64,000 nt of DNA, taken from assembly GCA_024704765.1 (NCBI GenBank), contig JAKMXF010000111.1, positions 359,113-423,112 on the forward strand. The letters run 5' to 3'. Source of the DNA: Oopsacas minuta (Eukaryota > Porifera > Hexactinellida > Lyssacinosida > Leucopsacidae). Positions 25,262-35,900 of the stretch are shown here, one piece after another. A program made the position numbers and the translations under genes. The notes under the pieces were generated by a model that ran no database searches, had not been told where the DNA came from, and saw only the letters and a program-made list of their open reading frames with translations. Every line of letters starts with the position of its first letter. The first letter of the stretch is position 1.

Positions 25262-26518
25262 ATGGCGACACGAGTATCAGCAGTAGGAGAACTGATATGT
25301 GTGGATGAGTTAGAGAGGAATCTAACAGATCTGACTAAACACGTGCAGATAGAGAAAGAGAAAGTGAGTAGTAACTTCCAGCAGTTACACAGTCTGTTGG
25401 TAGTGAGGGAGCACAGTCTGTTGAAAGAGATGGATGAAGTTGTTATGAGAGCGAGACAAGAGTTCAATGAGAAGAGAGAACTCCTCCAGGAACTGTACAC
25501 AGCCAGAGAAGACGTAGGGAGAGACTTGACAAAGAACAAATTGAGAAAAGTACTCGAGAAGAATCTACGGACGCTAGAAGATGAGATCAGAGAGAAGATA
25601 GCAAAGGGTGCGAATGTGGGGTGGGTTGAGTTGGACTGGAAGATGGAACAGCTGGAACAATCAGTGATTGATGTGTGTAAGGTTGTGGTACAGAAGGAGA
25701 GACCTAGAGTCCCAGTTGATTATTCTGTGAAATTGTGGCCTGTCCGGTCCCGAGAAGGAACAGGTTCTGCTGAGATTGCTAATCCCAGGCAAATAGCAAT
25801 TGACAACAAAACACAGAATATATTTGTTGCTGATTTTGATGCTAACATAATACAAGTATTCAATGGAGAAGGTAACCATCTCTACAAAATACCAACGCCT
25901 CAATTGCCAGTTGGAATAGCTCTAATGAATGAATTCATTTTCGTATCTACTGAAGACGAGCTAGTAAAGATAGAAAAGTCAAGCAATGATTCTATCAAAT
26001 CGATTAAAACAGAAAGAAGAGTCTGGGGAATTGACATTGGTAGAAACATGAAAGTTTATGGATGTGAGCTCAGACACAAATCAGTAATTGTGTTTGATAA
26101 AGATCTCAAATTCCTGGAAACCATCAAACTCAAAACTACTCAAGTTGAATCCAACACACATACAGATAGCATGAAACTGTACAAGGATAACATGTATGTC
26201 ATGTTTGGTTACCATCCTCCTTTCCATCTTCAAATATTCTCTCTAGAAGGAGAGCTAGTGAGGTGTTTGATAGAAGAAAGTGAGATACGTTGGAGTGATT
26301 TCTTCTCAATTGATCAACTGGGAAATATTATCGTAGCGGATTGGGGAAGAGATCAAATCAAGATATTCTCCGATAAAGGAGAAGTCCTACACACTATCAG
26401 TAGTGATATGCTGCCAGGAGATCAGAGGTTATATCGTCCCTATGGAGTAGCTATTAACAAGAAGAAGAGAATTGTCGTAGCTCAAGTGGACAAGAAATTT
26501 AATCTCCTAGCTTTCTGA
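25262..26518 (+). CDS. coiled-coil / NHL-repeat protein, copy 2
   Basis: Single-exon 418-aa paralogue of the protein at 5957-7213, with no indels between them and substitutions spread over both halves. N-terminal coiled coil (LQQ/LQE-type heptads, LEKNLRTLEDEIREK), then about six NHL-like blades (IANPRQIAIDNKTQNIFVAD, FFSIDQLGNIIVADWG, YRPYGVAINKKKRIVVAQ). No RING or B-box. Both copies remain open over their full length, which suggests both are expressed or the duplication is recent. The role is unknown; NHL propellers elsewhere bind RNA or protein. Confidence 0.85.
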   Translation: MATRVSAVGELICVDELERNLTDLTKHVQIEKEKVSSNFQQLHSLLVVREHSLLKEMDEVVMRARQEFNEKRELLQELYTAREDVGRDLTKNKLRKVLEKNLRTLEDEIREKIAKGANVGWVELDWKMEQLEQSVIDVCKVVVQKERPRVPVDYSVKLWPVRSREGTGSAEIANPRQIAIDNKTQNIFVADFDANIIQVFNGEGNHLYKIPTPQLPVGIALMNEFIFVSTEDELVKIEKSSNDSIKSIKTERRVWGIDIGRNMKVYGCELRHKSVIVFDKDLKFLETIKLKTTQVESNTHTDSMKLYKDNMYVMFGYHPPFHLQIFSLEGELVRCLIEESEIRWSDFFSIDQLGNIIVADWGRDQIKIFSDKGEVLHTISSDMLPGDQRLYRPYGVAINKKKRIVVAQVDKKFNLLAF

Positions 26519-26744
26519 ATACTCCAATTATTTCTATTGCGTCTTGTATTAGTGTCATAGCATACTATACTATACTGTAATTTGTTAATATTCATTTAGT
26601 TATCTTGTCATTAGCTTTAACAAAATATATTAATTAACGTAATTGAATGAGCCATAATTGTAACTAAGAATAACTTACAGCTAACAGCCTAAATCAAGTA
26701 TAAGCTCTGTAACCTGATCACTTTGTTAGAACTCTTAAATTATA

Positions 26745-27092
26745 ATGAATAAACCCAACTGTATCTGTCCTCGTGTTTATCTCGCATATTTCTCGATATC
26801 TCTCTTCCTATTTCTATTTATAAGAATCGACTTATCAGTCACAACAGGCCTATTCATTGTCCATTATATCCATGAGGTAAATATCTATGATGAATCTCTA
26901 TTCCATTGGTATAGTATAGGATCTGCTTGTATAGATGTATGGCTAACTTCTCTATTGAAAATAGCTATCTTTGGAGCAATTTTACTTTCGTTGTGTGTAA
27001 AAAAGATGTTTCGTTTCTTAGAGTTAAGAGTATTAAGGGAATTTATACTGCTTCGTTTTGATACTGGATTTATGGCTTTTCGCTATTGGTGA
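26745..27092 (+). CDS. ABCB9/TAP-like N-terminal membrane domain, partial (uncertain)
   Basis: A 115-aa frame with two or three hydrophobic helices. The stretch VTTGLFIVHYIHEVNIYDES and then ACIDVWLTSLLKIAIFGAIL resembles the first helices of the extra N-terminal domain (TMD0) of ABCB9-type half transporters. Possible further pieces are a charged linker near 27740-27876 and a hydrophobic frame at 27952-28182 with LLLAFAFLLIGALSNTSILF. I could not connect them with in-frame splice sites, and no ATP-binding cassette is present, so this is probably a truncated copy. The similarity is from memory. Confidence 0.3.
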   Translation: MNKPNCICPRVYLAYFSISLFLFLFIRIDLSVTTGLFIVHYIHEVNIYDESLFHWYSIGSACIDVWLTSLLKIAIFGAILLSLCVKKMFRFLELRVLREFILLRFDTGFMAFRYW

Positions 27093-27320
27093 GTTTTGAA
27101 TTCTATTCAGATGATTCTATTATATCACCAACGACAGCCATGTAATAAAACAAATAATAACAACAACAAATCGACTATTCATCTTATATTTTGGACATTA
27201 TTGTGCTGGAATGTGTTAACAGATATTGTGTACTTCTGTATGTTGTATTGTATAGTGCATCTTGAACCCGGTCAATAGGCTTTCATAGGAGAAATAGCTT
27301 AAATAGGTTAGTTAATATTA

Positions 27321-27735
27321 GGGCATTAGTATCGCGCGATCATTGATCACACGATCACGATCTGTTTTTGACGATTGAAGGATGATCGCCGGTCATTTTA
27401 TAAACAGTCATTGAGTGTGTGATCGCGAAAAATTTTCGATCATATTCTCGATCTTTTAGCCAGACAGGATTTGAAAATTTGCGAATCTAGACCCCAAATG
27501 TATGTACTAATTTTCATGACAAACCGACAGATAGATTACGCATGGCCGCCCGGACGGACTGACTGACGCAGGTAGCATCTTCCTATATGAGGTGCTGATA
27601 AATTTCAGAAATGTGATCGGACAAATGATCGTGATTGTGATTGCGATCCTTTTTGGTGCAAGGATCGGAATCATGACCTCCGATCATGTTTTATTGAACG
27701 ATCGCGATCATGAATTTGGCGATCAACTAACACCC
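27321..27735. mobile_element. GATC-rich MITE-like element
   Basis: Ends GGGCATTAGTATCGC and the inverse of GGGTGTTAGTTGATCGC form imperfect terminal repeats. The interior is unusually rich in GATC and CGATC words near both ends. No transposase is seen. It splits the possible ABCB9-like fragment. Confidence 0.5.
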
Positions 27736-27951
27736 TTGTTAATATCAATGATAGTTCTTTGGGGGGAAACTGGGACGCTACTGAGAGAAGAACCTGTTAA
27801 AGAAGAGCCAGAAACTGAAGATAAAAGGATGAGAATGTTACTGGGATGCTCAAGGGTTTGTTATGATAATATGTAGAGTAGAGTTCGCCTATTAGCAAAT
27901 AGTACTTGTAAGAATTTCCCTTGCTATTAGAGGAATTATTTCCAATAGAAA

Positions 27952-28182
27952 ATGGATTCTAATTCCCTGAAAAAACTTGTTACTAAGCGGACACCACTAC
28001 AGTTACTCCTATACTCCTACTGTTACACCATAATATATTTAGGAACTATTCTATTGCTATCATTCTGCAGACCATTTATTCAATATTTACTGCTTGCATT
28101 CGCATTCTTATTAATTGGAGCTCTAAGCAACACATCCATTTTATTTGGAACAGGTTATGAATCACATTGTAGTTACAGCTGA
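27952..28182 (+). CDS. hydrophobic frame, possible second piece of ABCB9-like fragment
   Basis: A 76-aa frame with two hydrophobic helices. The second, FAFLLIGALSNTSILFGTG, resembles the opening helix of the core transmembrane domain of ABCB9/TAP proteins and is followed by a potential donor (ACAG/GTTATG). No downstream exons with Walker motifs occur in the window. It may equally be an unrelated membrane peptide. Confidence 0.25.
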   Translation: MDSNSLKKLVTKRTPLQLLLYSYCYTIIYLGTILLLSFCRPFIQYLLLAFAFLLIGALSNTSILFGTGYESHCSYS

Positions 28183-28528
28183 CATAAGTAGTTTCTACCA
28201 TTCACTGATCATTCTATTATCATACAAGTTATACTGTAAATGAAATAATACAGAAACAAATTGAAACAGAATACAGTGGAACTTCATTTATACGAACACC
28301 AGCGGACGGTTAAAATTAGTTTGCCTTATCCAGAGTTCGTATTTACTAGAGTAATCATAATAGAATAGCGATTGCAGGGAACTCATTTTGTGTGAATATT
28401 GATTTCTTTAGACTTAAGAAAAAGATAGGGAGGAGTTTGAAGTCATTGATTTTGTGGAGGTAAATACTGTTGTGCTGATAATGGGTGTACCTGAATAAAA
28501 TAGCTTTACTCTTGAGTTTTTGGCTTAC

Positions 28529-29330
28529 CTGTGGTGGTTGGATGTATTCAAGTACTGTAGTGTATATTTGTTCAGCTCCACCGCTTTTGATATGACATCT
28601 ATATGATCCTTACACATTAACTGACAATTCGCTGATTCCATTTTCGCTAGAATCGGCATTCCTAGAGTTTTATACATTGCCTCCTTTAGCTTTCTAGTCA
28701 CATGAGACTGTTCTATTATTATGAGACTATGTATCAGTTCTACAGGCTAGATATATTGATGAGGATGTCGTTGGTGATGGATTGATATTGTCCATTCTCT
28801 CTCATAGCAAATGCACTACCTATGAAGAAAATAACTTAAGCTAGAGTCCTAATTAGCTATTTCTAAATTAGTTTTGTGTACATATATAATTATCTAGTTA
28901 TTAACAGTATGATAAATCATCGAAATGTTCATGACATTACTTACCTGGTTTTCTACAAATAGGTTCTCTGTTACTACTAGAATGGGTAGAAACCCATACA
29001 AAATAACCATTAATTGCAATACAACCTTCAGGAGCATTTATTATAAGCTCCTGAGTATATGTTACTGGATAACCATCTTCCCTATTTGATAATTCATTGT
29101 AACTCGAATAATTCAATCCAATCCACACAGGTGTATCCAATGAATTACCAGGATAATTCGCTACAAGATCTGTAACATTCATTCTCATTTTCTGAATTTA
29201 TACTTGTTAAATTTCCTCCTCTTGTAATGCAATTTTGTCCAGAATTCTCCCAACAAATATAAGGCTCCTAGATATAACTAATACACTATTGTTGAAGAAT
29301 ACATCACAATCTGTTCCAAAATCTAATAAC
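28529..29330 (-). pseudogene. decayed receptor cassette (lectin-B + Ig1 relic)
   Basis: On the minus strand, a lectin exon ends at 28945 with a phase-1 donor. Reading across frames it shows CDVFFNNS, then NCITRGGNLTSINSENEN, then PVWIGLN and ICRKPG: the lectin-B pattern broken by at least one frameshift near 29180. The next exon, 28529-28819, is exactly 97 codons long with phase-1 borders. It has ENGISELSVNV, a stop where other copies have K or Q, GSYRCHIKS and, after a shift, the TTTG ending typical of Ig1 exons. The order lectin-B then Ig1 matches the intact cassettes, so this is a fossil of a third receptor gene. Confidence 0.7.
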
Positions 29331-29478
29331 AAACAAAGATATATCCATTGTAGAAATTTAAAATCTCTCCAAGATCTAGTAACACATTCATAATCTGAGT
29401 AATCTCTGATAAAGCAAATTGTCAAAGTTTATTCTATAATAGTGATAAACACACATACTTGTTCAATATACACGAATA

Positions 29479-29549
29479 CAGTGGATGCCGATTATATGAA
29501 CTTCGTTCGGAGTAGTAATACATGTTCATATAACGGCACGCACCCACTG
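29479..29549. mobile_element. 71-bp TA-flanked MITE
   Basis: Ends CAGTGGATGCCGATTATATG and CGGCACGCACCCACTG are imperfect inverted repeats, and TA flanks both sides. The ends match the pogo-type CAGTGG consensus. Unpaired ends of the same style occur near 28273 and 30595. Confidence 0.55.
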
Positions 29550-29559
29550 TATGGTTGCT

Positions 29560-32070
29560 CACATACTATATTTGTAGTTGATTGAAGAATACTTAAATTA
29601 TAGCATATCAAAAGATTGAGAGGAAGTTATATCACAAAATATCCCAAAGATAACAATAAGCTTAATTGCATACCCAAACAACATATTATAGATTCAGTAA
29701 ATATTCCCCTACAAACTAATCACTAAATTTATATATAATTATTACATGCTATGTTAAAACTAAGGAAATATTATCATAATTCTGATGGTTGTAACTCGAT
29801 ATATTATTGCCTACACATTAGAGGCAGCTTGGTATTTTATGTTTGTGATGTAATCATATTAAATATTTCTTTGATAATTTTCATATCCAACCTTTATTGA
29901 ACAACTTGGTTCTTCAAACTGAGGTACACTATTGTACTTTGCTTGTTTGTCATCTTTGCCGATTCATATACCACATTTACTCAAATAGTAGCCCCTCCTC
30001 GTACAATCATCATAATCGCGCGCTACATTTGGGTGACTGCGTACACAATCATTGCTGTGATAAATCTGACTCCATAGCATTTAAACTACGATAGACTAAC
30101 ATAATGACTTTCATATTAATCATATACACTGGCTAGCTTGATACTAGAATCTCATAAATGTAACCTAAAACTCTTCATTATCTTCTCTAATTCATAATTG
30201 CATGATTTATATTGCCACGTTACAAAAAAAAGGAATATTCCCTATCCTATAGGAAAAACAATAATTATGAACCTGTTATCCATTTCCTATAATCGCATTT
30301 ACGTTTCCATATTTTCTATTCATGGTTGTGTGGGCCCGATTATGCACTATTTTTGGACACTTTGTAAAAGTCCACCCATATGGTAACACATTAGTAGGTT
30401 ATCATTGCATCATTAAGCTCCGCTAACGTACGTAAATACAAATTGATGATGCAATTATTAGCAATTATTGAACAATCTTTTCATGATAATTTTAGGTAAC
30501 ATACACTTAGCTATGAATTTCTTAATTAGAAATTCATTGTTCGTCTTATCTGGAAATTCATAGTAACCATGTTTGTATTAACGAGATTCCACTGTATTTC
30601 TCAAATCCTGCAAAATCTAGTAAGCAAGTATAATATGAAACTGATTCGCATACAAACAATCATAATTATCATTGAACATGTCTCATTGTCTATTAGAACA
30701 CAGAATATACAACTAGTAATATATGTATATACGAATATGTATAACAATGAATACAGGAAACTTAATAGAAAAATATTCACAAAATGTCAAAACATCACGA
30801 TGTAAATTAGAGATGAATAGAACAATATTCATTAAGGAGAGAATAGCAAGTTGTATAACACGCCTATAAGAGGAATAGATAATAGAAATATTGTGTGAAG
30901 AATTGGTATAAGAGTGTTATAGATGGACTCACGTTCTGCCGAAATTATAATTACTTATCGAATTGAATATGGAAACATTAAAACTAGTCACACAAAATAA
31001 TACTAGATAATTGAGCTGTTAAAAGTGATAACATTGGTAAGCTTGAAGGGGAAGGTTTACCCTGCATTTCCACAGTTTTCTCGTTTACCCTCCAAAAGTG
31101 ATGTCGTTGCATTTTTTGATAGTCCTCTATCTTACGAATACGTGGAAAAATTTAGAGCTCTATCATAAATCCTCCCGAAATATTTGGGATTATCGCTACA
31201 TGCCCTAATTTTGTCATCAAACCACCCAACCATAAGTGCAAAGTACACCCCAATAGACACATTTTAGTAAAATTGATGCTATACCAATTATTGCATAAAT
31301 ACGTAGTATCTATATATGTATATAACATGTATGTATTCATTTCATAGCCCTATATGGAAATCTTTTATTTGCAAACAGTGGCATTTTTCATGGGAGTAAG
31401 TGGTGTTTCTTCTTCCTCGATTTTCCAAAAACGTTTTCAGCCGCAATTTTCGCCTAGCTAAAACTACCAGACTAGGCCAGTTGGCCTCTATGTCAGATAG
31501 ATTCTAAAACTCAACCGTTTTGAATAACCTGTATGAAAATTGTCTCACTTCTTTATCAAAAAACACAATTTGAGAAAATTTCACGAATTTGATGAATTTT
31601 GTGTATCCGTGTCAAACCAACAACCCAACCATAATTGACCAAAATAATGATATATGTTGTATAATGAATTCTAATCGAGAAATTTTGTCTACAATGGATC
31701 TGGAAATTTTTTAAGATAATTCGAGGAATATAGACAGCCAGTTTCTCAAAGAACAATTGAAGGAATTGGATATAGAAAATTTGCACAGTTTTTACTCATA
31801 TTGTTACGGGCAAATATTATCGTATTTTGGAATCTACACAGCTGTCCAGATTCGAAGTAAAACTTCCATAAAATCGGATAACTGAAACAAGTATAAGTAC
31901 TCTAGGGTATACTTTCCCTTTGAACAGAAAGGTATAGTAATAATCATTGAATTGCGATTACTAAAATAGATATCAATTTGAAAATATTAATAAGTAATTT
32001 AGATTGGAAACTGATACCAAGAATCCGAAAAATATTTTCAGAAATTTGAAATATTTACGTAGCAGTAGGA
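29560..32070. other. no gene recognised
   Basis: AT-rich sequence downstream of gene B. The many short frames have no domain motif. A half pogo-type end (CGAGATTCCACTGTA) lies near 30580-30596. Confidence 0.45.
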
Positions 32071-32072
32071 AG

Positions 32073-32968
32073 TCATTGAGATATATCGTCAATACAATAT
32101 ATTTTCTTATAAACGAGGACAGGAATGTATATGACAGTTAGAAAATACTTACCAAGGTAGGAACCATGTTCATTCTCTGTCTACGCGAGTTCTTAACAGC
32201 ATTGAAGATATTGATAGATTTTCTTATGTTAAGTTCTCTGATAGAATTCAGCACTGTTATTATAATGCCAGTCTTAGAGATACCATCTTCACAATGTATT
32301 ATTATAGGAACATTATTTGAGTCTTGTTTCTGTTTCATAATTCTGATCAAAAGTATATCAGCTAAAGCCATTTCAAGTACAGTACCATCTTCATTCCATA
32401 TTGGAGATATACACTGAGTAAATGAGTGTTCCTTTCCTACTAAAGTATTCTTCAAAGAGATTTCCTGTTTCACAAATGCATTGGTTTCAGTAGAATTGAT
32501 CAAAGTAGAAACAAAAGGTTCACAATTGATAGGTTCATCCTTCTTAGGCCAGTAACAGACACGATTAGATATTCCACTGAGTATCTTAGCTTTCTCCTCT
32601 CTCGTAGTCAGCATTATCACCATACTAGCTTCTGTTTGATAGATCATTTGTAGGAAATCTAGATGTGTCTCTTTAGTTGGATTGATGGTAGCAATGAATT
32701 GATAATCATTAATATAGCTAGCATTGATATAATTACAGTCAAAATGTGGAGAATCTAATACAACTCTGTTTTCATCAAATGGTAGAATGTTTTTGAATGG
32801 ATTTTTCTGCAAACTTTCCTCTTTCAGTGCATTGTCACTCTCTAGTACAACAGTCTTCTTGGATTCTTCGTTTAACTTTTGAAATTCTACAGAAAGTGAT
32901 GAATCTTCTCCAATTCCAGATTCTACATACTGTTGATATTTGATAGGGAAATCTTTCATAGGTATGAA
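32073..32968 (-). other. gene B cytoplasmic PTP-like domain, predicted pseudophosphatase
   Basis: Family landmarks are recognisable: KNPFKNILPFD for the KNRYxNILPYD phosphotyrosine loop, NYINASYI, MVIMLT, HCEDGISKTG for HCSAGxGRTG and RMNMVPTL for the MVQT Q-loop. The catalytic Cys is present, but the invariant Arg is Lys, the WPD acid loop reads IWNEDG, the loop Tyr is Phe and the Q-loop Gln is Pro. This pattern resembles the inactive D2 domains of receptor phosphatases, so a scaffold or phosphotyrosine-sensing role is more likely than catalysis. Only one PTP domain is present. Confidence 0.75.
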
Positions 32969-35900
32969 TTTAGCAGTGAATTTCTTGTTTTCTATTATAG
33001 GACTCATTGGTGTGTATTTCTCATAATTCTTCATTTCGCTATTACCACTTTGCTCTGTTTCATTAACTATTTCGTGTGGAATATTTGAAAAATATGCAAA
33101 ACCACGTTCATTGGGGTTAATTGTTTCGTCCAGGGTTGTCAATGATGTCTCATTTGTTATCACATACTCACGATTTGGATATGTTGAGAGATCTATGTAC
33201 TCTTTAGTTTGTTGATTGGCTTCAGGTTGATTTTCATAACTAGGATAACCTCCTCTACCTCCTATATTGGAGTAAGTGGGATTAGAATGTTCAGACAGTT
33301 TGGCTTTATTAGATTGCCTTCTAATCTTTACGCATAATAAGATGAATATTGGAGTTAGAATAATTGTCGCTACAATTATTGCCATAATCAATAACACATT
33401 TATTATTACTATGGTTATCAAAGGAATGTTTGTTACTGCTTCTGTAGGATTTGTTGGAGTTGTCACAAGTTGTATAGAAATATGAGCCGTAGTGTACTTC
33501 ACACCATAACTTGTAGAACGAATAAGTGATATGTTTTCACTAAACGTTAATTGAGGAATAATATACGTAGATTTGATCATTGTATCTTCTTGATTTGAAA
33601 TCATCCATTCACATTCAGGTAGACTGCAGGTTAGCGTAATGTCTTTTGTTCCTTGAAGTATACTGATTACTTGTGGAGATGGAAACATTAGATTATTCAC
33701 ATCACTGAATGACATATTGTATCCTTCATAGCTGACAGTTATTGTAGCAGTATCTAGAAATTATGTAAAAGAAACCTCAACATATAAGCTATAGAGATAC
33801 ACATTTTGTTGCTATGTGTGGATCTCATACACATTTAACAACCAATTTACCTTTGAGAGCTAGTTGTATAGTACCTAACAGTGCAACAGGACTCATCCTG
33901 TAGAAACAACTGAATGTATGTAAACCAGCTCCCACGTCGTTGAATACTACAATCAGTAGAGCTGGATTTGGATACTCAGCACTATATGTCAAAATGTCAC
34001 CGTCTTCTACATTGTCTGTTGTCCAAAGGATCTCATTATCTGCGACCATATCATCAGAGTAATAGAGCATTGAGACAATTGAATCCCGAGTATAATCAAC
34101 TTCTTGAAAAGGGCCATCAAAGCTTGTTATCTCAACTAGAAATACAATTATCAAGTAATATCAATGAAGAAAGATGGTCTAACAGTCTATTACACAAGAG
34201 CTACCTAGGGAATCTGTATTCACTATAAAGAATGCGTATGCCATATCTGAACCAATTTCACAGCTGTAGTATCCAGGTTCATTAGAATTCACAATCAAAC
34301 TACTAATCCCAGTTTCAATAGAGAATGTTGATAATGAAGTTTTGTCTATTTTCATACCATCCTTTGTAGCCATAAAATACCACGCTACACTATCTCCTAT
34401 ATTCGAGATTGAACACTGTAACACCGTAGAGTCTTTTAGTAAAATTGTTGAATCGTTTGAGATTGAATCAGTTGATGAAGTTGAAATTGGATTTGTCACA
34501 AAATAACCTAAAGTAATCTCGTGGTACAATATGTTTAAAACTCGGTTGAAAAAATATTTGTTTCAAACCAACCATTTCGGATTAATTCTGCCTGAATCGC
34601 AATCACTTCAATTCCATCCCAGTTCATGATATAGAATTGATACAGTCCAAAGAATTCATAATCAAGAGTTGCATAAGATATAGTTTGAGAAGAAGAATAT
34701 GTAATATCTGGAAGTTTCCATCTCCCTTGTAGATTTGTTGAGATAGAGAAATCTTCTATTCCAATCAGAAGTTCAAACATATTCGTGTCAGGGTATACAG
34801 TATTGAATGCTTGATCTGATGTAGATGTAGATACTGTAATTATTGGAGCTACAGAGAGAATTTGAATGTGAAATAACTGAAAAATACACTATAAAGCTAT
34901 GTAAATTGTGTAGTTCCCAAGATAAGAATTCCTCAAATTATACTAGAAAAGTACTTATTTCATAGTGTCTATATGCATTATCGCCAAATATGTATAGTTA
35001 AAATTGCACTTGTCTTCGTGGTTTGTTCAATAGGAATATACACTTACTATATATATTTACTGTATTCAACAGGATGATATTATCGTTACTATCACAAGTC
35101 AATTGATTACTCTGTTCAGGTGAGTCACTGCTCCATTCAAAGATATTTATAGGATTGTTCAATATGCTTCCATCTTCAATACTCCATATCAAGCTACTCA
35201 AGCTATAACTACTGTTCATAGGATCACAAAGCAGTAATACATTCTCTCTGTCTATACCTACTGTATATGTGTAAGTAGTTTCTGTTACGGCAACTAAAGG
35301 GAAAGAATACTAATAGATAACGATAGGCCATTATAACAATCTAGATTCCAAAGCGTCGTGCCAAAAGGTTCGAGAATTGTGAAAGTATGGGTTCCCTATA
35401 TATCTTCCAGACTCTTACCAACACTTCATAATCAATTCAATACTTTTATAACATATTTGATACCATGTTCCCCACCACTTACTTGTTGTAGTTTGATTGA
35501 ACAATCCAATTGTATAACTATTGATATCGTCTATTTGACACTGATAATATCCTTGTCTAGTATTATATATGTCTAACCAACTGATTCCAGTTTGTGTGCT
35601 ATTATTTGTGGTTGTAAGCTCTTCAATATTTGATAGATCTGAATTTTCTGAAAATTTCCATACAATAGCATTATCTTCGTCTCCTCCACAAGCTAATGTC
35701 AGTGATTGGTACAAGAATCTGTTTCCACTCATAGATTGAAAGTCTAAACCTTCATTGATAAGTTCACCAAAACTGGCACCTATATATGATCTACATGAAT
35801 ATTGTTCAGCTGAAAACCAACGAAATTGAATGATTATATACTGACCTGTTGTTATAATTGAAGATCTTTTGCATAGAAAAGTATTCCTTGTGATTCCACA

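Larger units (their letters stand above)
24150..27180 (+). repeat. right arm of ~3.1-kb inverted duplication
   Basis: Inverted counterpart of 5150-8330, including about 1 kb upstream of the NHL gene and the sequence up to the acgacagccatgtaataaaac stretch near 27127. Together the arms bracket gene A with outward-facing NHL genes. Confidence 0.85.

Noticed and set aside
28273-30596. A 2.3-kb pogo-type element bounded by CAGTGGAA ends that would enclose the lectin/Ig relic
   Set aside because: The two ends match only over a short stretch, no transposase lies between, and the interior holds a separate TA-flanked MITE. They are more likely independent fragments.
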